A program made the translations under genes and the position numbers. From Myxococcus sp046520405 (GTDB lineage: Bacteria > Myxococcota > Myxococcia > Myxococcales > Myxococcaceae): a DNA stretch of 64,000 nt. The stretch lies in assembly GCA_046520405.1 (NCBI GenBank), contig JBKGHI010000007.1:23767-87766 (forward strand), written 5' to 3'. The notes beneath the pieces are model-generated. The model saw only the letters and a program-made list of their open reading frames with translations. It was not told the DNA's origin and made no database searches. Shown in pieces: positions 1-8,621 of this stretch. Every line of letters begins with the position of its first letter. Positions within the stretch are counted from its first letter, which is position 1.

Positions 1-588
1 GCGGTCCTCCGGCGTGGTGCCCAGCAGCTCGTGGCACCACTCGATGAAGGCCAGCGCGTTCCGCTGGCTGATGCACACGCCCTTGGGCGTCCCGGTGGAG
101 CCCGACGTGTAGAGGATGTACGCCAAATCGTTGTCGCCCGCGCCGTGCGGCGGCAGGGGCGCGGAGGAGAAGCTGGACAGCCGGTTCCAGCAGATCTCCG
201 GCCCCTTGTCGTCCAGCAGCAGGTAGCGCAGCCGGCTCACGCCCGCGTTGTGCAGCTCGGAGGCGCGCGTGGTGCTCGTCACCAGGACGTCGATGCCGCA
301 GTCATCGAGGATGAGCCGCGTCCGCGCGGCGGGGTTCAGCGGGTCCATGGGGACGTAGGCGGCGCCCAGCCGGGCAATGCCCTGCATGGCGGCCACGGCG
401 CGCACGGACTTCTCCGTCCACAGCCCCACGCGGTCTCCCCGCTTCACGCCCAGCTCCTGGAGCGCGCGGGCGATGCGGTTGGCGAGCGCATCCAACTGGC
501 CGTAGGTGAGCGTCCCGTCGGGACCCTTGATGGCGATGGACTCGGGAGCCTTCGCCGCTGCGCGGGTGACGATTTGGTCGAGTGTCAT
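1..588 (-). CDS. stand-alone amino-acid adenylation enzyme (PltF-like, probably prolyl-AMP ligase), C-terminal part outside the window
   Basis: The gene starts with ATG at 588 and runs off the left edge, so only about 196 residues are visible. The visible part is the N-terminal half of an NRPS-type adenylation domain: core motif A1 (LTYGQLD), A2 (LGAAYVPMDPLN) and the phosphate-binding A3 motif YTSGSTGTPKG near residue 175. It begins directly with the adenylation fold, with no condensation domain in front. The specificity-pocket residues lie beyond the edge, so proline is inferred from context: the gene is translationally coupled (ATGA overlap) to a PltE-like dehydrogenase, and a PltL-like carrier protein lies at the other end of the cluster. 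In pyoluteorin-type pathways this trio loads L-proline on a carrier protein and oxidises it to pyrrole-2-carboxyl thioester. Another amino acid cannot be excluded from the visible part alone. Confidence 0.85.
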   Translation of the reverse strand, partial: MTLDQIVTRAAAKAPESIAIKGPDGTLTYGQLDALANRIARALQELGVKRGDRVGLWTEKSVRAVAAMQGIARLGAAYVPMDPLNPAARTRLILDDCGIDVLVTSTTRASELHNAGVSRLRYLLLDDKGPEICWNRLSSFSSAPLPPHGAGDNDLAYILYTSGSTGTPKGVCISQRNALAFIEWCHELLGTTPEDR

Positions 589-1724
589 AGGCCGAGCTGG
601 TTGGCGATGATGTCGCGCTGGATTTCGGAGGTGCCGGAGAAGATGGCGCTGGGAATGGCGTCGCGCAGCACGCGCTCGATGCCTGTTTCGGCCACGTAGC
701 CCATGCCGCCGTGAATCTGGATGGCGTCCAGGCCGCTCTGGATGGCGGCCTCGCTGATGGCCAGCTTGGCCAGGGACACCTCCAGGGAGGCTTCCTGGCC
801 CCGGTCCATCTTCCAGCAGGCCTGGTACAGCAGCAGCCGGGACGCCTCCAGCCGCTGCTTCATGTCCGCCAGCTTGTGGGAGATGGCCTGGTTCTTCCCC
901 AGCGCCTTCTTGAACTGCTTGCGGGTCCGGGCGAAGTCCACCGTCTGTTCGAGCACGCGCTCCATGACGCCCACATAGGCGGCGAAGAGGCACGCGCGCT
1001 CCCACTGCATGGAGCGCTTGAAGAGCGCCGCGCCCTGGCCCTCCGCGCCGACCCGCGCGGACTCCGGGACGCGGCACCCCTCCAGGTAGATGGGCGCGAT
1101 GGGCGACGTGGACAGCCCCATCTTCTCGAAGGCGCGGCCCACGGAGAGGCCCGGCGTGCCCTTCTCCACGAGGAAGGCGCTCAGGCCCATGTAGCCGTGC
1201 GCCGGCTGGGTGGCCGCGTAGACGAGGAAGACGTTCGCGGAGGGGCCGTTGGTGACGTAGCTCTTGCCGCCGTCGAGCACATAGCCGTCACCGTCGCGCA
1301 CCGCGCGCGTCTTCAAGGCGAACACGTCCGAGCCCGCCTCCGGTTCGGAGATGGCGTTGGCGCCCACCCATTCCCCCGAGCACAGCCGGGGGAGGTAACG
1401 GGCCTTCTGCGCGTCGTCCCCGCTCTCCAGGATGGGCATCACGCACGCGAAGAGATGGGCCCCCACGGAGAAGACCAACCCGGTGTCCACGCAGCCACGC
1501 CCCAGCGCCTCCATCACCCGCGCCGTCGTCAGCGTGTCCAGCCCCAGGCCGCCGTGGGCCACGGGGACGGGAAGGCCCAGGAAGCCGAACTCGCCACAGC
1601 GTTGCCACAGCTCGCGGGGGAGGGCCTCCTTGGTTGCCTTCGGAGTCTCGGGCAACTTCGCGCGCGCGAAGGCGAGCGCGCGGTCATAGAGCTCCACCTG
1701 CTCGTGAGTCCAACTGAAGTCCAT
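585..1724 (-). CDS. PltE-like acyl-CoA dehydrogenase (prolyl-carrier protein to pyrrolyl oxidase)
   Basis: A 379-residue flavin-dependent acyl-CoA dehydrogenase of normal length. Start ATG 1724 (MDFSWTHEQ) is preceded by CCAGGAACAC; an upstream in-frame extension to 1976 has no homology-like character and is rejected. Family motifs are clear: NAISEPEAGSD near residue 123, KSYVTNG near 154, RTRKQF, and GGMGYVAETGIERVLRD near the C-terminus. The position that carries the catalytic Glu in MCAD-type enzymes (YEGTS) is S363 here (IFSGTSEIQ). A Glu sits instead at E242 in QWERACLFAA, the helix position used by isovaleryl-CoA dehydrogenase. From memory, PltE-type prolyl-S-carrier oxidases share both features. 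The predicted reaction is the four-electron oxidation of L-prolyl-S-PCP to pyrrole-2-carboxyl-S-PCP. The stop codon overlaps the adenylation gene start as ATGA. Confidence 0.9.
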   Translation of the reverse strand: MDFSWTHEQVELYDRALAFARAKLPETPKATKEALPRELWQRCGEFGFLGLPVPVAHGGLGLDTLTTARVMEALGRGCVDTGLVFSVGAHLFACVMPILESGDDAQKARYLPRLCSGEWVGANAISEPEAGSDVFALKTRAVRDGDGYVLDGGKSYVTNGPSANVFLVYAATQPAHGYMGLSAFLVEKGTPGLSVGRAFEKMGLSTSPIAPIYLEGCRVPESARVGAEGQGAALFKRSMQWERACLFAAYVGVMERVLEQTVDFARTRKQFKKALGKNQAISHKLADMKQRLEASRLLLYQACWKMDRGQEASLEVSLAKLAISEAAIQSGLDAIQIHGGMGYVAETGIERVLRDAIPSAIFSGTSEIQRDIIANQLGL

Positions 1725-2309
1725 GTGTTCCTGGCGTTGCAACGGGTGACAGGGATGAGAGGCCGCGCTTCGAACGCCTTGCGCACGCGCTGCATGGCTC
1801 TCGGATGCTCGTGATGTGACGTGAGCGGATTGTGCCGAAGTCTCGCGTGTGTCGAAGCGAGCCGTCAAGAACCTGGGACATGACAAAGGGACGTGTGTCT
1901 TTGGTGGTGGTGCTGGATGGGATTGTGGCCCTGGCGTGCGCTGGAGGCATCGGCTGCCGGCAATAATCCGATTCAACAGGTCTGGTCGTGATGCAACTCA
2001 ATGAGTTGCATGTGGGGCCCAGGCCGTTCCGGAAGGGGGGTGCGAAGGGCCGGCGGGAAAGCGGGCAGGGGAGCGATTTTCCACCCTTCCAGAACCTGTA
2101 TTCCGTTTCGCTTCACTACCCACTGTACTGGGTGCATGGATACTCATTCAGTGCCCGCACGTGCGTGATGGCGATGTTTTCTCGGCGGTGGCGGTAAAAT
2201 TCTACATGCGGCCGTATGAGACGGTACGTAGCTTTGGACGCGTCAGACTTTGGGGAGGCCAACCTGGTCGGTGATTGACTGGTTTCCTCGTGAGCAGTTT
2301 GCTCTGGGC
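1725..2309. promoter_or_regulatory. divergent intergenic region between the starter genes and the main cluster
   Basis: About 585 bp without a convincing gene separate the leftward dehydrogenase/adenylation pair from the rightward biosynthetic genes, so promoters for both directions should lie here. It contains a perfect 21-bp palindrome (1991-2011) and a weaker inverted repeat at 2118-2133 (ACCCA and TGGGT arms, 6-nt centre). A TAAAAT hexamer at 2195-2200 could be a -10 element for the rightward genes, but I see no good -35 partner. The part after about 2090 is AT-richer than the coding DNA around it, as expected for a control region. Confidence 0.55.
1991..2011. promoter_or_regulatory. perfect 21-bp palindrome, likely operator
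   Basis: Two exact 10-bp arms (ATGCAACTCA and its reverse complement) flank a single central A at 2001. A perfect palindrome of this length is unlikely by chance in about 70 percent GC DNA, and its composition is AT-richer than its surroundings. The form fits the binding site of a homodimeric helix-turn-helix repressor such as a TetR-family protein, but no regulator gene is visible nearby. It sits about 270 bp upstream of the leftward start and about 300 bp upstream of the rightward start. Confidence 0.6.
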
Positions 2310-3695
2310 ATGGAACGTTGCGTCGTTTTGGACTTGCCTGGCTTGAGCGCGAGATATGTCGGCCCCTCGACGCCCAACATGCAGGCATTCGTGGAGCGGG
2401 GGCGGATGGTCCCGCTCCAGCCCGTCCTGCCGGCGCTGAACTGCACCATGCAGGCGACGTTCCTGACCGGAAGATACCCCAGCGAGCACGGAATCGTCGG
2501 AGATGGATGGCTCCACCGGGAGCTGGGCGAGGTCCGCTTCTGGCCCCAGTCCGACGGGCTGGTGCAGACACCTCAGCTCTGGGACGCGGCGCGCAAGCTG
2601 GACCCCGGCTTCACCTGCGCGCGCGTGTGCTGGTTCATGAACATGTATTCGAAGGCGGACTACGCCATCACGCCGCAGCCGTCCTTCACCTCGGACGGGC
2701 GGGTGCTGCCGGACGTCTTCACGGAGCCGCTTCACCTGCGCAAGCCGCTCGTCGAGGCGCTGGGGAACTTCCCCGCCTATGACTACTGGGGCCCCCGCTA
2801 CAGCATCCGCTCGTCGGAGTGGATCGCCGACGTCGCGATGTGGCTGGAGCAGCGGCACCGCCCCACGCTCTCACTCGTCTTCCTGCCGCACCTGGACTAC
2901 ACGCCGCACACCCTCGGCCCGGACTCGAAGGAGATTCACAAGAGCCTCAGGGAGATTGACGACCTCGTCGGGAAGCTGATCGCCTTCTACGAGGGCCGCG
3001 GCGTCCGGGTCATCATCCTGTCGGAGTTCGGCGCGGTGCCGGTGTCTCGCCCCGTCCACCTGAACCGGCTCTTCCGCCAACGCGGCTGGCTGGCGATCCG
3101 GGAAGAGGCGGGCCGTGACGCCGTCTATCCCAGCGGCAGTGAGGCCTTCGCCGTCGCGGACATGCAGGTGGCCCACATCTATGTCCGCGACCCGGCGCTG
3201 CTGGACGAGGTGAAGGCCCTGGTCGAGGCGGAGCCTGGGGTGGCGCAGGTGCTGGACGCGGAGCGCAAGCGGGCCCACCACCTGGACCACCCGCGCTCCG
3301 GCGAGCTGGTGGCCCTGGCCGAGCCGGATGCCTGGTTCACGTACTTCTACTGGCTGGATGACGCACGCGCGCCGGACTACGCGCGCACCGTCGATATCTA
3401 CCGGAAGCCGGGCTACGACCCGCTGGAGATGTTCGTGGACCCGAAGCTGGGCCTGCGCATGCTCGACCTGGGGGGCAGCCTGCTGAAGGAGAAGCTGGGC
3501 GTGCGCTCACGCTTGGAGGTCGTCCCGCTGGACGGCGCGCTCCTCAAGGGCGCGCATGGCTTGCCCACCGACCCCGCGAGCGGGCCGGTGCTGATGACAC
3601 GAAACGCCGAGCTGATCGAGGCAGATACGCTCCACGCCACGCAAGTCCACGACCTCATCCTGGCTCATCTGACTGGAGCGCAGGCGACCGCCTGA
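2310..3695 (+). CDS. alkaline-phosphatase-superfamily phosphodiesterase/nucleotide pyrophosphatase
   Basis: A 461-residue protein of the type I phosphodiesterase/nucleotide pyrophosphatase group. Start ATG 2310 gives MERCVVLDLPGLS, which places the metal-binding D8 at the end of the first strand as the family requires; a longer reading from TTG 2250 adds only unrelated residues. The nucleophile region is LNCTMQATFLTGRYPSEHG (T46 expected to be phosphorylated), followed by LPHLDYTPHTLGPD and a third metal region where SEFGAVPVSRPVHLNR appears in place of the usual SDHG, plus a late conserved His (ADMQVAHIYV). There is no signal peptide, so it is probably cytoplasmic. It is the first rightward gene, ends 20 bp before the monooxygenase gene and is likely co-transcribed with it. 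Related phosphodiesterases occur in other biosynthetic clusters, but the substrate here is unknown. Confidence 0.85.
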   Translation: MERCVVLDLPGLSARYVGPSTPNMQAFVERGRMVPLQPVLPALNCTMQATFLTGRYPSEHGIVGDGWLHRELGEVRFWPQSDGLVQTPQLWDAARKLDPGFTCARVCWFMNMYSKADYAITPQPSFTSDGRVLPDVFTEPLHLRKPLVEALGNFPAYDYWGPRYSIRSSEWIADVAMWLEQRHRPTLSLVFLPHLDYTPHTLGPDSKEIHKSLREIDDLVGKLIAFYEGRGVRVIILSEFGAVPVSRPVHLNRLFRQRGWLAIREEAGRDAVYPSGSEAFAVADMQVAHIYVRDPALLDEVKALVEAEPGVAQVLDAERKRAHHLDHPRSGELVALAEPDAWFTYFYWLDDARAPDYARTVDIYRKPGYDPLEMFVDPKLGLRMLDLGGSLLKEKLGVRSRLEVVPLDGALLKGAHGLPTDPASGPVLMTRNAELIEADTLHATQVHDLILAHLTGAQATA

Positions 3696-3715
3696 GCGCC
3701 CTTCGCGAGCTACGC

Positions 3716-6316
3716 ATGCACAAACTTCCGGGGAGCGCCATTGTCATTGGCGCCAGCATAGGTGGGCTCAGCGCCGCGCGGGTGCTGGCGGACCATTTCG
3801 AGCGCGTCACCGTCATCGAGCGGGACGTGCTCCAGGATGGCCCTCGTCAGGGCGCCCCCCAGGCCAATCACATCCACGTCCTCCTGCGGAAGGGCGTGGA
3901 CCTGCTGGAGCAGTACTTTCCGGGGCTCGTCGAGCAGATGAAGGCGGATGGCATCGAGCCCTTCGACTTCACCCAGGACCTCCGTTGGTTGCAGTTCGGT
4001 GACTGGATGCCGCGGTACCGCAGCGGCATCGTCCTGTATCCGCAGACGCGCTTCTCCCTGGAGCGCTACCTCCGCGGCCGGCTCCGCGCGTATCCCAACG
4101 TGGAGATTCTGGAGTCCACCGCCGTGCGCGCGCTGCTGGCCACGCCGGACGGGCGGCGGATTCTCGGCGTCCAGACGCATGACCGCCACGAGGACGGCGG
4201 CGCGGTGACGAACCGGCTGGCCAACGTCGTGGTCGACGCGAGCGGGCGGGGTTCGCAGTTGGGCAAGTGGCTGACGGAGCTGGGCTTCAGCCCGCCGGAG
4301 GAGAGCCGGCTCCCCATCAACCTCTGCTACGTGTCGCGCCTCTTCGAGCAGCCCGAGACGGCCAGGGACTGGCGGGGTCTGTGGATCACGCCGTTGCCGC
4401 CGGAAGCGCCGCGCGGCGGCGCCATGCAGGGCGTGGAGGGCAACCGGTGGATTGTGTCCCTGTTCGGCTACGAGGGACACCACCCGCCGCGTGACGAGAG
4501 CGGCTTCGTGGAGTTCGCCCGCAGCCTCCGTGAGCCGGACATCTACGAGGCCATCAAGGACGCGAAGCCCGTGTCGGACGTCCAGGTGTACCGGGTCCCC
4601 GACGTCCGCTGGCGTCACTTCGAGCGCATCCGGGACTTCCCCGCGGGGCTGCTCGTCCTGGGCGACGCGTGGTGCTACTTCGACCCTGTCTTCGGCCAGG
4701 GCATGTCCGTGGCGATGCTGGAGGCGAACCTCCTGAACGAGGCGCTGCACCAGCTCGACAGCCTGGAGGCGGTGACGCAGGCGTGGACGGCGTCCTACCT
4801 GCGCACGGGCGCGCAGTGGCTCCAGGGGCTGTGGTTCTTCGTGACCGCGGAGGCGCTGCGCCACACCCATGTCCCCGGAGAGCGGACGCGGCTCGTCAAG
4901 CTGGCGCAGTGGTACGTGGAGGAACTCTACGCGCTGAACCACGCGCATCCGGAGATCTACCAGGAGTTCCTCAAGCTGATGCACGTGCAGGCAGGGCCGG
5001 AGTTCCTCCTGCGACCGGACATCGCCCTGCGGCTGGCGCAGCGCGCGTGGCGCAAGAAGACCGTCACGCGCTTTGGCCACGAGGCCCTGCGGCCCAAGCC
5101 CGCGAACGCGGAGGACTCCACAGCCGAGCCCGACGGAGCTGCCCTCTGGCCCGCCAGCCGGGTGGCGATGGGCGTGCGCTACGCGGGGCGGGTGCTGGCC
5201 AACCTGGTGACCCCGGGCACCGTCGGACCGCGTGATCGCATCTGCCACTTCGACACGGAGGTGCTGTGGCAGCCGGACAAGGCGCTGGGCTGGTTCGTGC
5301 GGGACGCCCTCCGCGCGCAGAACCTGCTGAGTGAGGCCGCGGAGGTGCGGCGCTTCCTCGAATACTGGCTCCCGGTGCAGGGGTTGAGCGTCGCGAAGCG
5401 GGCGTTGATTGAGTTCTCCTTCAACGCGGACGAGCCCGGGCTGGGCTTCATGCTCTACAGCGACAACGGGACGGTGACGCAGGCCTTCCGCGAGTTCACG
5501 CGCCAGCTTGGCATCACCAACGAGGGCGTCGAACGCTCCGTGGCCATCTGTGAGACGTTCCGCCCGTCGGACCTGGGCCTGGTGCGCGCGGAGTTCAAGC
5601 CCGGAGGCCCCACCCGGTATTCGATTGCGGCCAGTTGGCACTTCGACCCCCTGCGCGGACATTCCGGCTTCGATGATGCGATGAGCCGCCTGCCGGAGCG
5701 TTTCCGGGCGGGTGCCTTCGCGGAGCGGGTGAAGGCCCACGCCGCGGCGCTGGGCACCGAGTTCTTCCCGCTGTTCCTGGGACTGAGCTTCCTGGAGGAC
5801 GGAACGCTCGAGTCCAAGATGTACCTGGTGCGCTTCGACGAGAAGCAGCCGCCGTTCCAGCCGGGCTCGGAGCTGTGGCGCTTCCTCCAAAACATGGGGG
5901 TGTCCGCCCCTGAGATGGAGCGCATCCGGCAGGTGAACGCGCTGCTCTGGGAGCACTCGGCGGACAAGATGAGTCAGATCGCCATCGAGGCGTCCGAGGG
6001 CCAGTCCCAGCCCAAGCGCGTCAACTTCATCTACAGCGGGACGCAGACCTCTGCGGTTCTGGAAGCCATCTCCCGCTTCGGGTATCCCGAGTCCTCGAAG
6101 CAATCCGTGCGGGCTTTCGAACGGATGATGCAGACCGATCGCGCGAAGTTCGTCGCGATTCGGGTCGGGCCCGAAGGATTGAGCCCACGCCTCAAGCTGT
6201 ACAAGCACGGCCTCTTCGATTTCGCGGACCTGTCCGTGGTGGAAGACGGGGGCATCAAGCCTCGTGATTCCGCGCCGGCCACCGTGAGCAGTGTTCCGGA
6301 TGTGTGTCTTTATTGA
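3716..6316 (+). CDS. FAD-dependent monooxygenase with a large C-terminal extension
   Basis: An 866-residue protein. Residues 1 to about 450 are a class A flavin monooxygenase: the dinucleotide motif IGASIGGLSAARVL (residues 11-24) with acidic VIERD at the end of strand 2, a DASGRGS segment near 175, and the second FAD motif LVLGDAWCYFDPVFGQGMS near 313-331. Residues from about 500 to 866 are not part of that family. They contain what looks like a diverged internal repeat: GLGFMLYSDNGTVTQAF near 575 and RVNFIYSGTQTSAVLEA near 768, each followed by a helix and a paired-strand segment ending in RYSIA or RLKLY. This hints at a repeated alpha-beta-beta-alpha fold, as in ABBA prenyltransferases, but the resemblance is weak. 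In a pyrrole/oxazoline polyene cluster the flavin part could oxidise oxazoline to oxazole or hydroxylate the chain; this is inference. Confidence 0.85.
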   Translation: MHKLPGSAIVIGASIGGLSAARVLADHFERVTVIERDVLQDGPRQGAPQANHIHVLLRKGVDLLEQYFPGLVEQMKADGIEPFDFTQDLRWLQFGDWMPRYRSGIVLYPQTRFSLERYLRGRLRAYPNVEILESTAVRALLATPDGRRILGVQTHDRHEDGGAVTNRLANVVVDASGRGSQLGKWLTELGFSPPEESRLPINLCYVSRLFEQPETARDWRGLWITPLPPEAPRGGAMQGVEGNRWIVSLFGYEGHHPPRDESGFVEFARSLREPDIYEAIKDAKPVSDVQVYRVPDVRWRHFERIRDFPAGLLVLGDAWCYFDPVFGQGMSVAMLEANLLNEALHQLDSLEAVTQAWTASYLRTGAQWLQGLWFFVTAEALRHTHVPGERTRLVKLAQWYVEELYALNHAHPEIYQEFLKLMHVQAGPEFLLRPDIALRLAQRAWRKKTVTRFGHEALRPKPANAEDSTAEPDGAALWPASRVAMGVRYAGRVLANLVTPGTVGPRDRICHFDTEVLWQPDKALGWFVRDALRAQNLLSEAAEVRRFLEYWLPVQGLSVAKRALIEFSFNADEPGLGFMLYSDNGTVTQAFREFTRQLGITNEGVERSVAICETFRPSDLGLVRAEFKPGGPTRYSIAASWHFDPLRGHSGFDDAMSRLPERFRAGAFAERVKAHAAALGTEFFPLFLGLSFLEDGTLESKMYLVRFDEKQPPFQPGSELWRFLQNMGVSAPEMERIRQVNALLWEHSADKMSQIAIEASEGQSQPKRVNFIYSGTQTSAVLEAISRFGYPESSKQSVRAFERMMQTDRAKFVAIRVGPEGLSPRLKLYKHGLFDFADLSVVEDGGIKPRDSAPATVSSVPDVCLY

Positions 6317-6401
6317 GAATTGAAATTCGTGGGTCATGACTGAAGTCCCAATGCGCCAGGTGCCAGAGCGGCTTGCTGGCCGTCAGCGGAGCCGTGCCTA
6401 G

Positions 6402-8621
6402 ATGTGGTGTGAACCCATAGCTGTGATTGGCCTGGGGCTGCGTCTCCCCACGTCGGACTGCCCGGATACCCTCTGGCGGATGTTATGTGATGGGATTGAT
6501 GCAACCGGAGACATCCCCGCGGACCGCTGGCCGCGGGCATCGCTCTTCGACTCGGCGCCGGACCGTCCTGGGACCATTCGCAACCGTCGCGCTGGGCTGA
6601 TTGACGGCGTGGAGCTGGCGGACCCCACGGCGTTCCGGTTGTCCAAGCGGGAGCTGCGGCAGATGGACCCGCAGCACCGGCTGCTCTTCGAGTGTGCCTG
6701 GCACGCGCTGGATGACGCGGGCATCCCCTTTGATTCCGTACGGGGGAGCCGCACCGGCGTCTTCATGGGCGTCAACTTCAGCGACTTCCAACGGATGCTG
6801 GTCCGGGACTGGTCCGCGCTGGATGGCTATTCCGTCCTCGGCACGACGGCGTCCTTCGCGGCCAACCGCCTCTCCTATGCGTTCGACTTCCGCGGCCCCA
6901 GCACCGTGTCCAGCGTGGGGTGTGCGTCCTCGACGGTGGCGTTCCACGAGGCCTGCCGCAGCCTGATGCTGGGCGAGGTGGAGATGGCCCTCGCTGGAGG
7001 CGTGGAGCTGATGCTGTCGCCGGACAGCAGCATCATGTTGTCCCAGGCGGGTGTGTTCTCCGAGCGGGGGCAGTGCCGGACCCTGGACGCCCAGGCGGAC
7101 GGCTACGTGCGTGGCGAGGGGGCGGGCGTCGTCGTCCTCAAGCCGCTGTCCAGGGTCACCGCCGGCGAGCGCGTCTACGCCGTGATTCGGGGCAGCGCCG
7201 TCAACCACAACGGCCGGAACGAGTGGATCATGGCGCCCAGCGCCTCGGCGCAGGCGGACGTCATCCGGCAGGCGTGTGAGCAGGGCGGGGTGGCGCCGGC
7301 GAGCATCGACTACATCGAGTTGCATGGCTCGTCGTTCCTCAAGGGCGACGCGGCCGAGGCGGAGGCCATTGGCGAGGCGCTCGGGCCGCAGCGGCCGTCG
7401 CCCTGCCGGCTTGGCGCCATCAGCAACAACGTGGGCTACCTGGGCGCGGCGGCGGGCATCGCGCAGTTCATCAAGGTGTGCCTGTCCCTGCACCACCGGA
7501 CCCTGGCGCCGACGATTCACGTGGATGCGCCCAATCCGTTGATCGCCTTCGAGCAGCTCGGGCTGAGCATCCAGACGGCGCTGGAGCCGTGGACCGCGCC
7601 GACGCCGGGGGAGCCGCTGCGGGCGGGCATCGTGTCCACGTCCCTGGGAGGCGCCAACGGCTTCGTGGTCCTCGAAGAGGCTCCGGCGGTCGCTCCCGTG
7701 ACTTCGGAGCGCGCTCCGGTGCCGGGCCACCTCCTGGTGCTTTCGGCGCTTTCGATGGAGGCGCTCCGTCAGCGGGCGCTCCAGCTCAAGGCGTTCATCG
7801 CCAGGACGCCCGACGCGGTGGCGACGCTGGATGACATCTGCTTCACCGCGGCGCTCAAGCGGCAGCACCACCGCCATCGGGCCGCCGTGGTGGCGGGGGA
7901 CAGGGAGGGGCTCGTGGCGCTCCTGGATGCGCTGGCGCAAGCAACCGGTGCGACGCTGCTGACCCAGGACGACATGCCGCGCGAATGCGTGGAGGCCGGG
8001 CGTGCCTTCGTGGCGGGGGACGGGGTGCCGCCGGAGCTGTTCCCGTCGCGGAGCGGGCGCTGCGTGAGCCTGCCCGTCTATCCCTTCCAGCGTCAGCGCC
8101 TGTGGCCCGAGTGGCTGTCGCCCGACGAGGTCTGCTGGCCACCCAATCATGCGCCGCGGGACGCCGCCTCGATGCTGCAGGCCGCGGCGGTCGCCGCGGG
8201 AGACGCTTCCCGCGTGCCGGAGGTCCTGGGCGAAGCACAGATGCTGACGCTGCTTCGCGGGCACCTGGCGGATGTGCTGGAGGTGGAGCCCGCGACGCTC
8301 GACGTGCAGGGCCGGACCTTCTTCGAGCTGGGCCTGAACTCCATTGGCGCCACGCTGCTGAAGGAGCGCATCTCGCGCGCGCTCGAGCTCCCGCTGTCGA
8401 CGACGCTCTTCTTCGAGCTGCCCCGTCTGGAGCCTCTGGCGAAACGGCTGTTGTCGCTGCTGGAGGCCCGGCGCGGCCGTGTGCCTTCCGCGTCGGCTGT
8501 GGCGGACACGTCCGCACAGGAAGAGGAGGGGCTGGTGGAGCGCATCGCCGGGCTCTCCGAGGACGAAGCGCGCGAGCAGATCGCCCGAACGTTGGCGCAA
8601 CTCAGCATCGAGGTCGCGTGA
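6402..8621 (+). CDS. AT-less ketosynthase-acyl carrier protein with an atypical KS active site
   Basis: A 739-residue PKS protein with a KS (residues 4-425), a short linker that keeps the post-AT signature VYPFQRQRLW (near 565) but no AT domain, and an ACP with attachment Ser647 (FFELGLNSIGATLL). The KS keeps the nucleophile C174 (SSVGCASST) and the first His H308 (IELHGSSFLKGD), but the second catalytic His is Tyr346 (NNVGYLGAAAG instead of NxGHxxAAAG). The segments around the Cys and the first His also depart from the DTACSSS and EAHGTGT consensus. Loss of that His normally impairs decarboxylation of the extender. The protein may therefore act in transfer of the pyrrolyl starter, or as an extension module with altered chemistry. 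The stop and the next start overlap as TGATG at 8619-8623. Confidence 0.88.
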   Translation: MWCEPIAVIGLGLRLPTSDCPDTLWRMLCDGIDATGDIPADRWPRASLFDSAPDRPGTIRNRRAGLIDGVELADPTAFRLSKRELRQMDPQHRLLFECAWHALDDAGIPFDSVRGSRTGVFMGVNFSDFQRMLVRDWSALDGYSVLGTTASFAANRLSYAFDFRGPSTVSSVGCASSTVAFHEACRSLMLGEVEMALAGGVELMLSPDSSIMLSQAGVFSERGQCRTLDAQADGYVRGEGAGVVVLKPLSRVTAGERVYAVIRGSAVNHNGRNEWIMAPSASAQADVIRQACEQGGVAPASIDYIELHGSSFLKGDAAEAEAIGEALGPQRPSPCRLGAISNNVGYLGAAAGIAQFIKVCLSLHHRTLAPTIHVDAPNPLIAFEQLGLSIQTALEPWTAPTPGEPLRAGIVSTSLGGANGFVVLEEAPAVAPVTSERAPVPGHLLVLSALSMEALRQRALQLKAFIARTPDAVATLDDICFTAALKRQHHRHRAAVVAGDREGLVALLDALAQATGATLLTQDDMPRECVEAGRAFVAGDGVPPELFPSRSGRCVSLPVYPFQRQRLWPEWLSPDEVCWPPNHAPRDAASMLQAAAVAAGDASRVPEVLGEAQMLTLLRGHLADVLEVEPATLDVQGRTFFELGLNSIGATLLKERISRALELPLSTTLFFELPRLEPLAKRLLSLLEARRGRVPSASAVADTSAQEEEGLVERIAGLSEDEAREQIARTLAQLSIEVA

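Noticed and set aside
1988..2197. 69-codon open frame in the divergent intergenic region
   Set aside because: No ribosome site, no family-like sequence, and it overlaps the palindrome and putative promoter elements.
3710..6337. 875-residue open frame on the minus strand opposite the flavin monooxygenase
   Set aside because: A His/Arg/Leu/Val-rich mirror of a high-GC gene; no family motifs, while the plus strand has two clear FAD motifs.
7985..8620. In-frame N-terminal extension of the KS-(dead AT)-KR-ACP gene
   Set aside because: It lies inside the previous KS-ACP gene in another frame, is low-complexity Gly/Arg/Ala, and a well-placed TGATG start exists at 8621.
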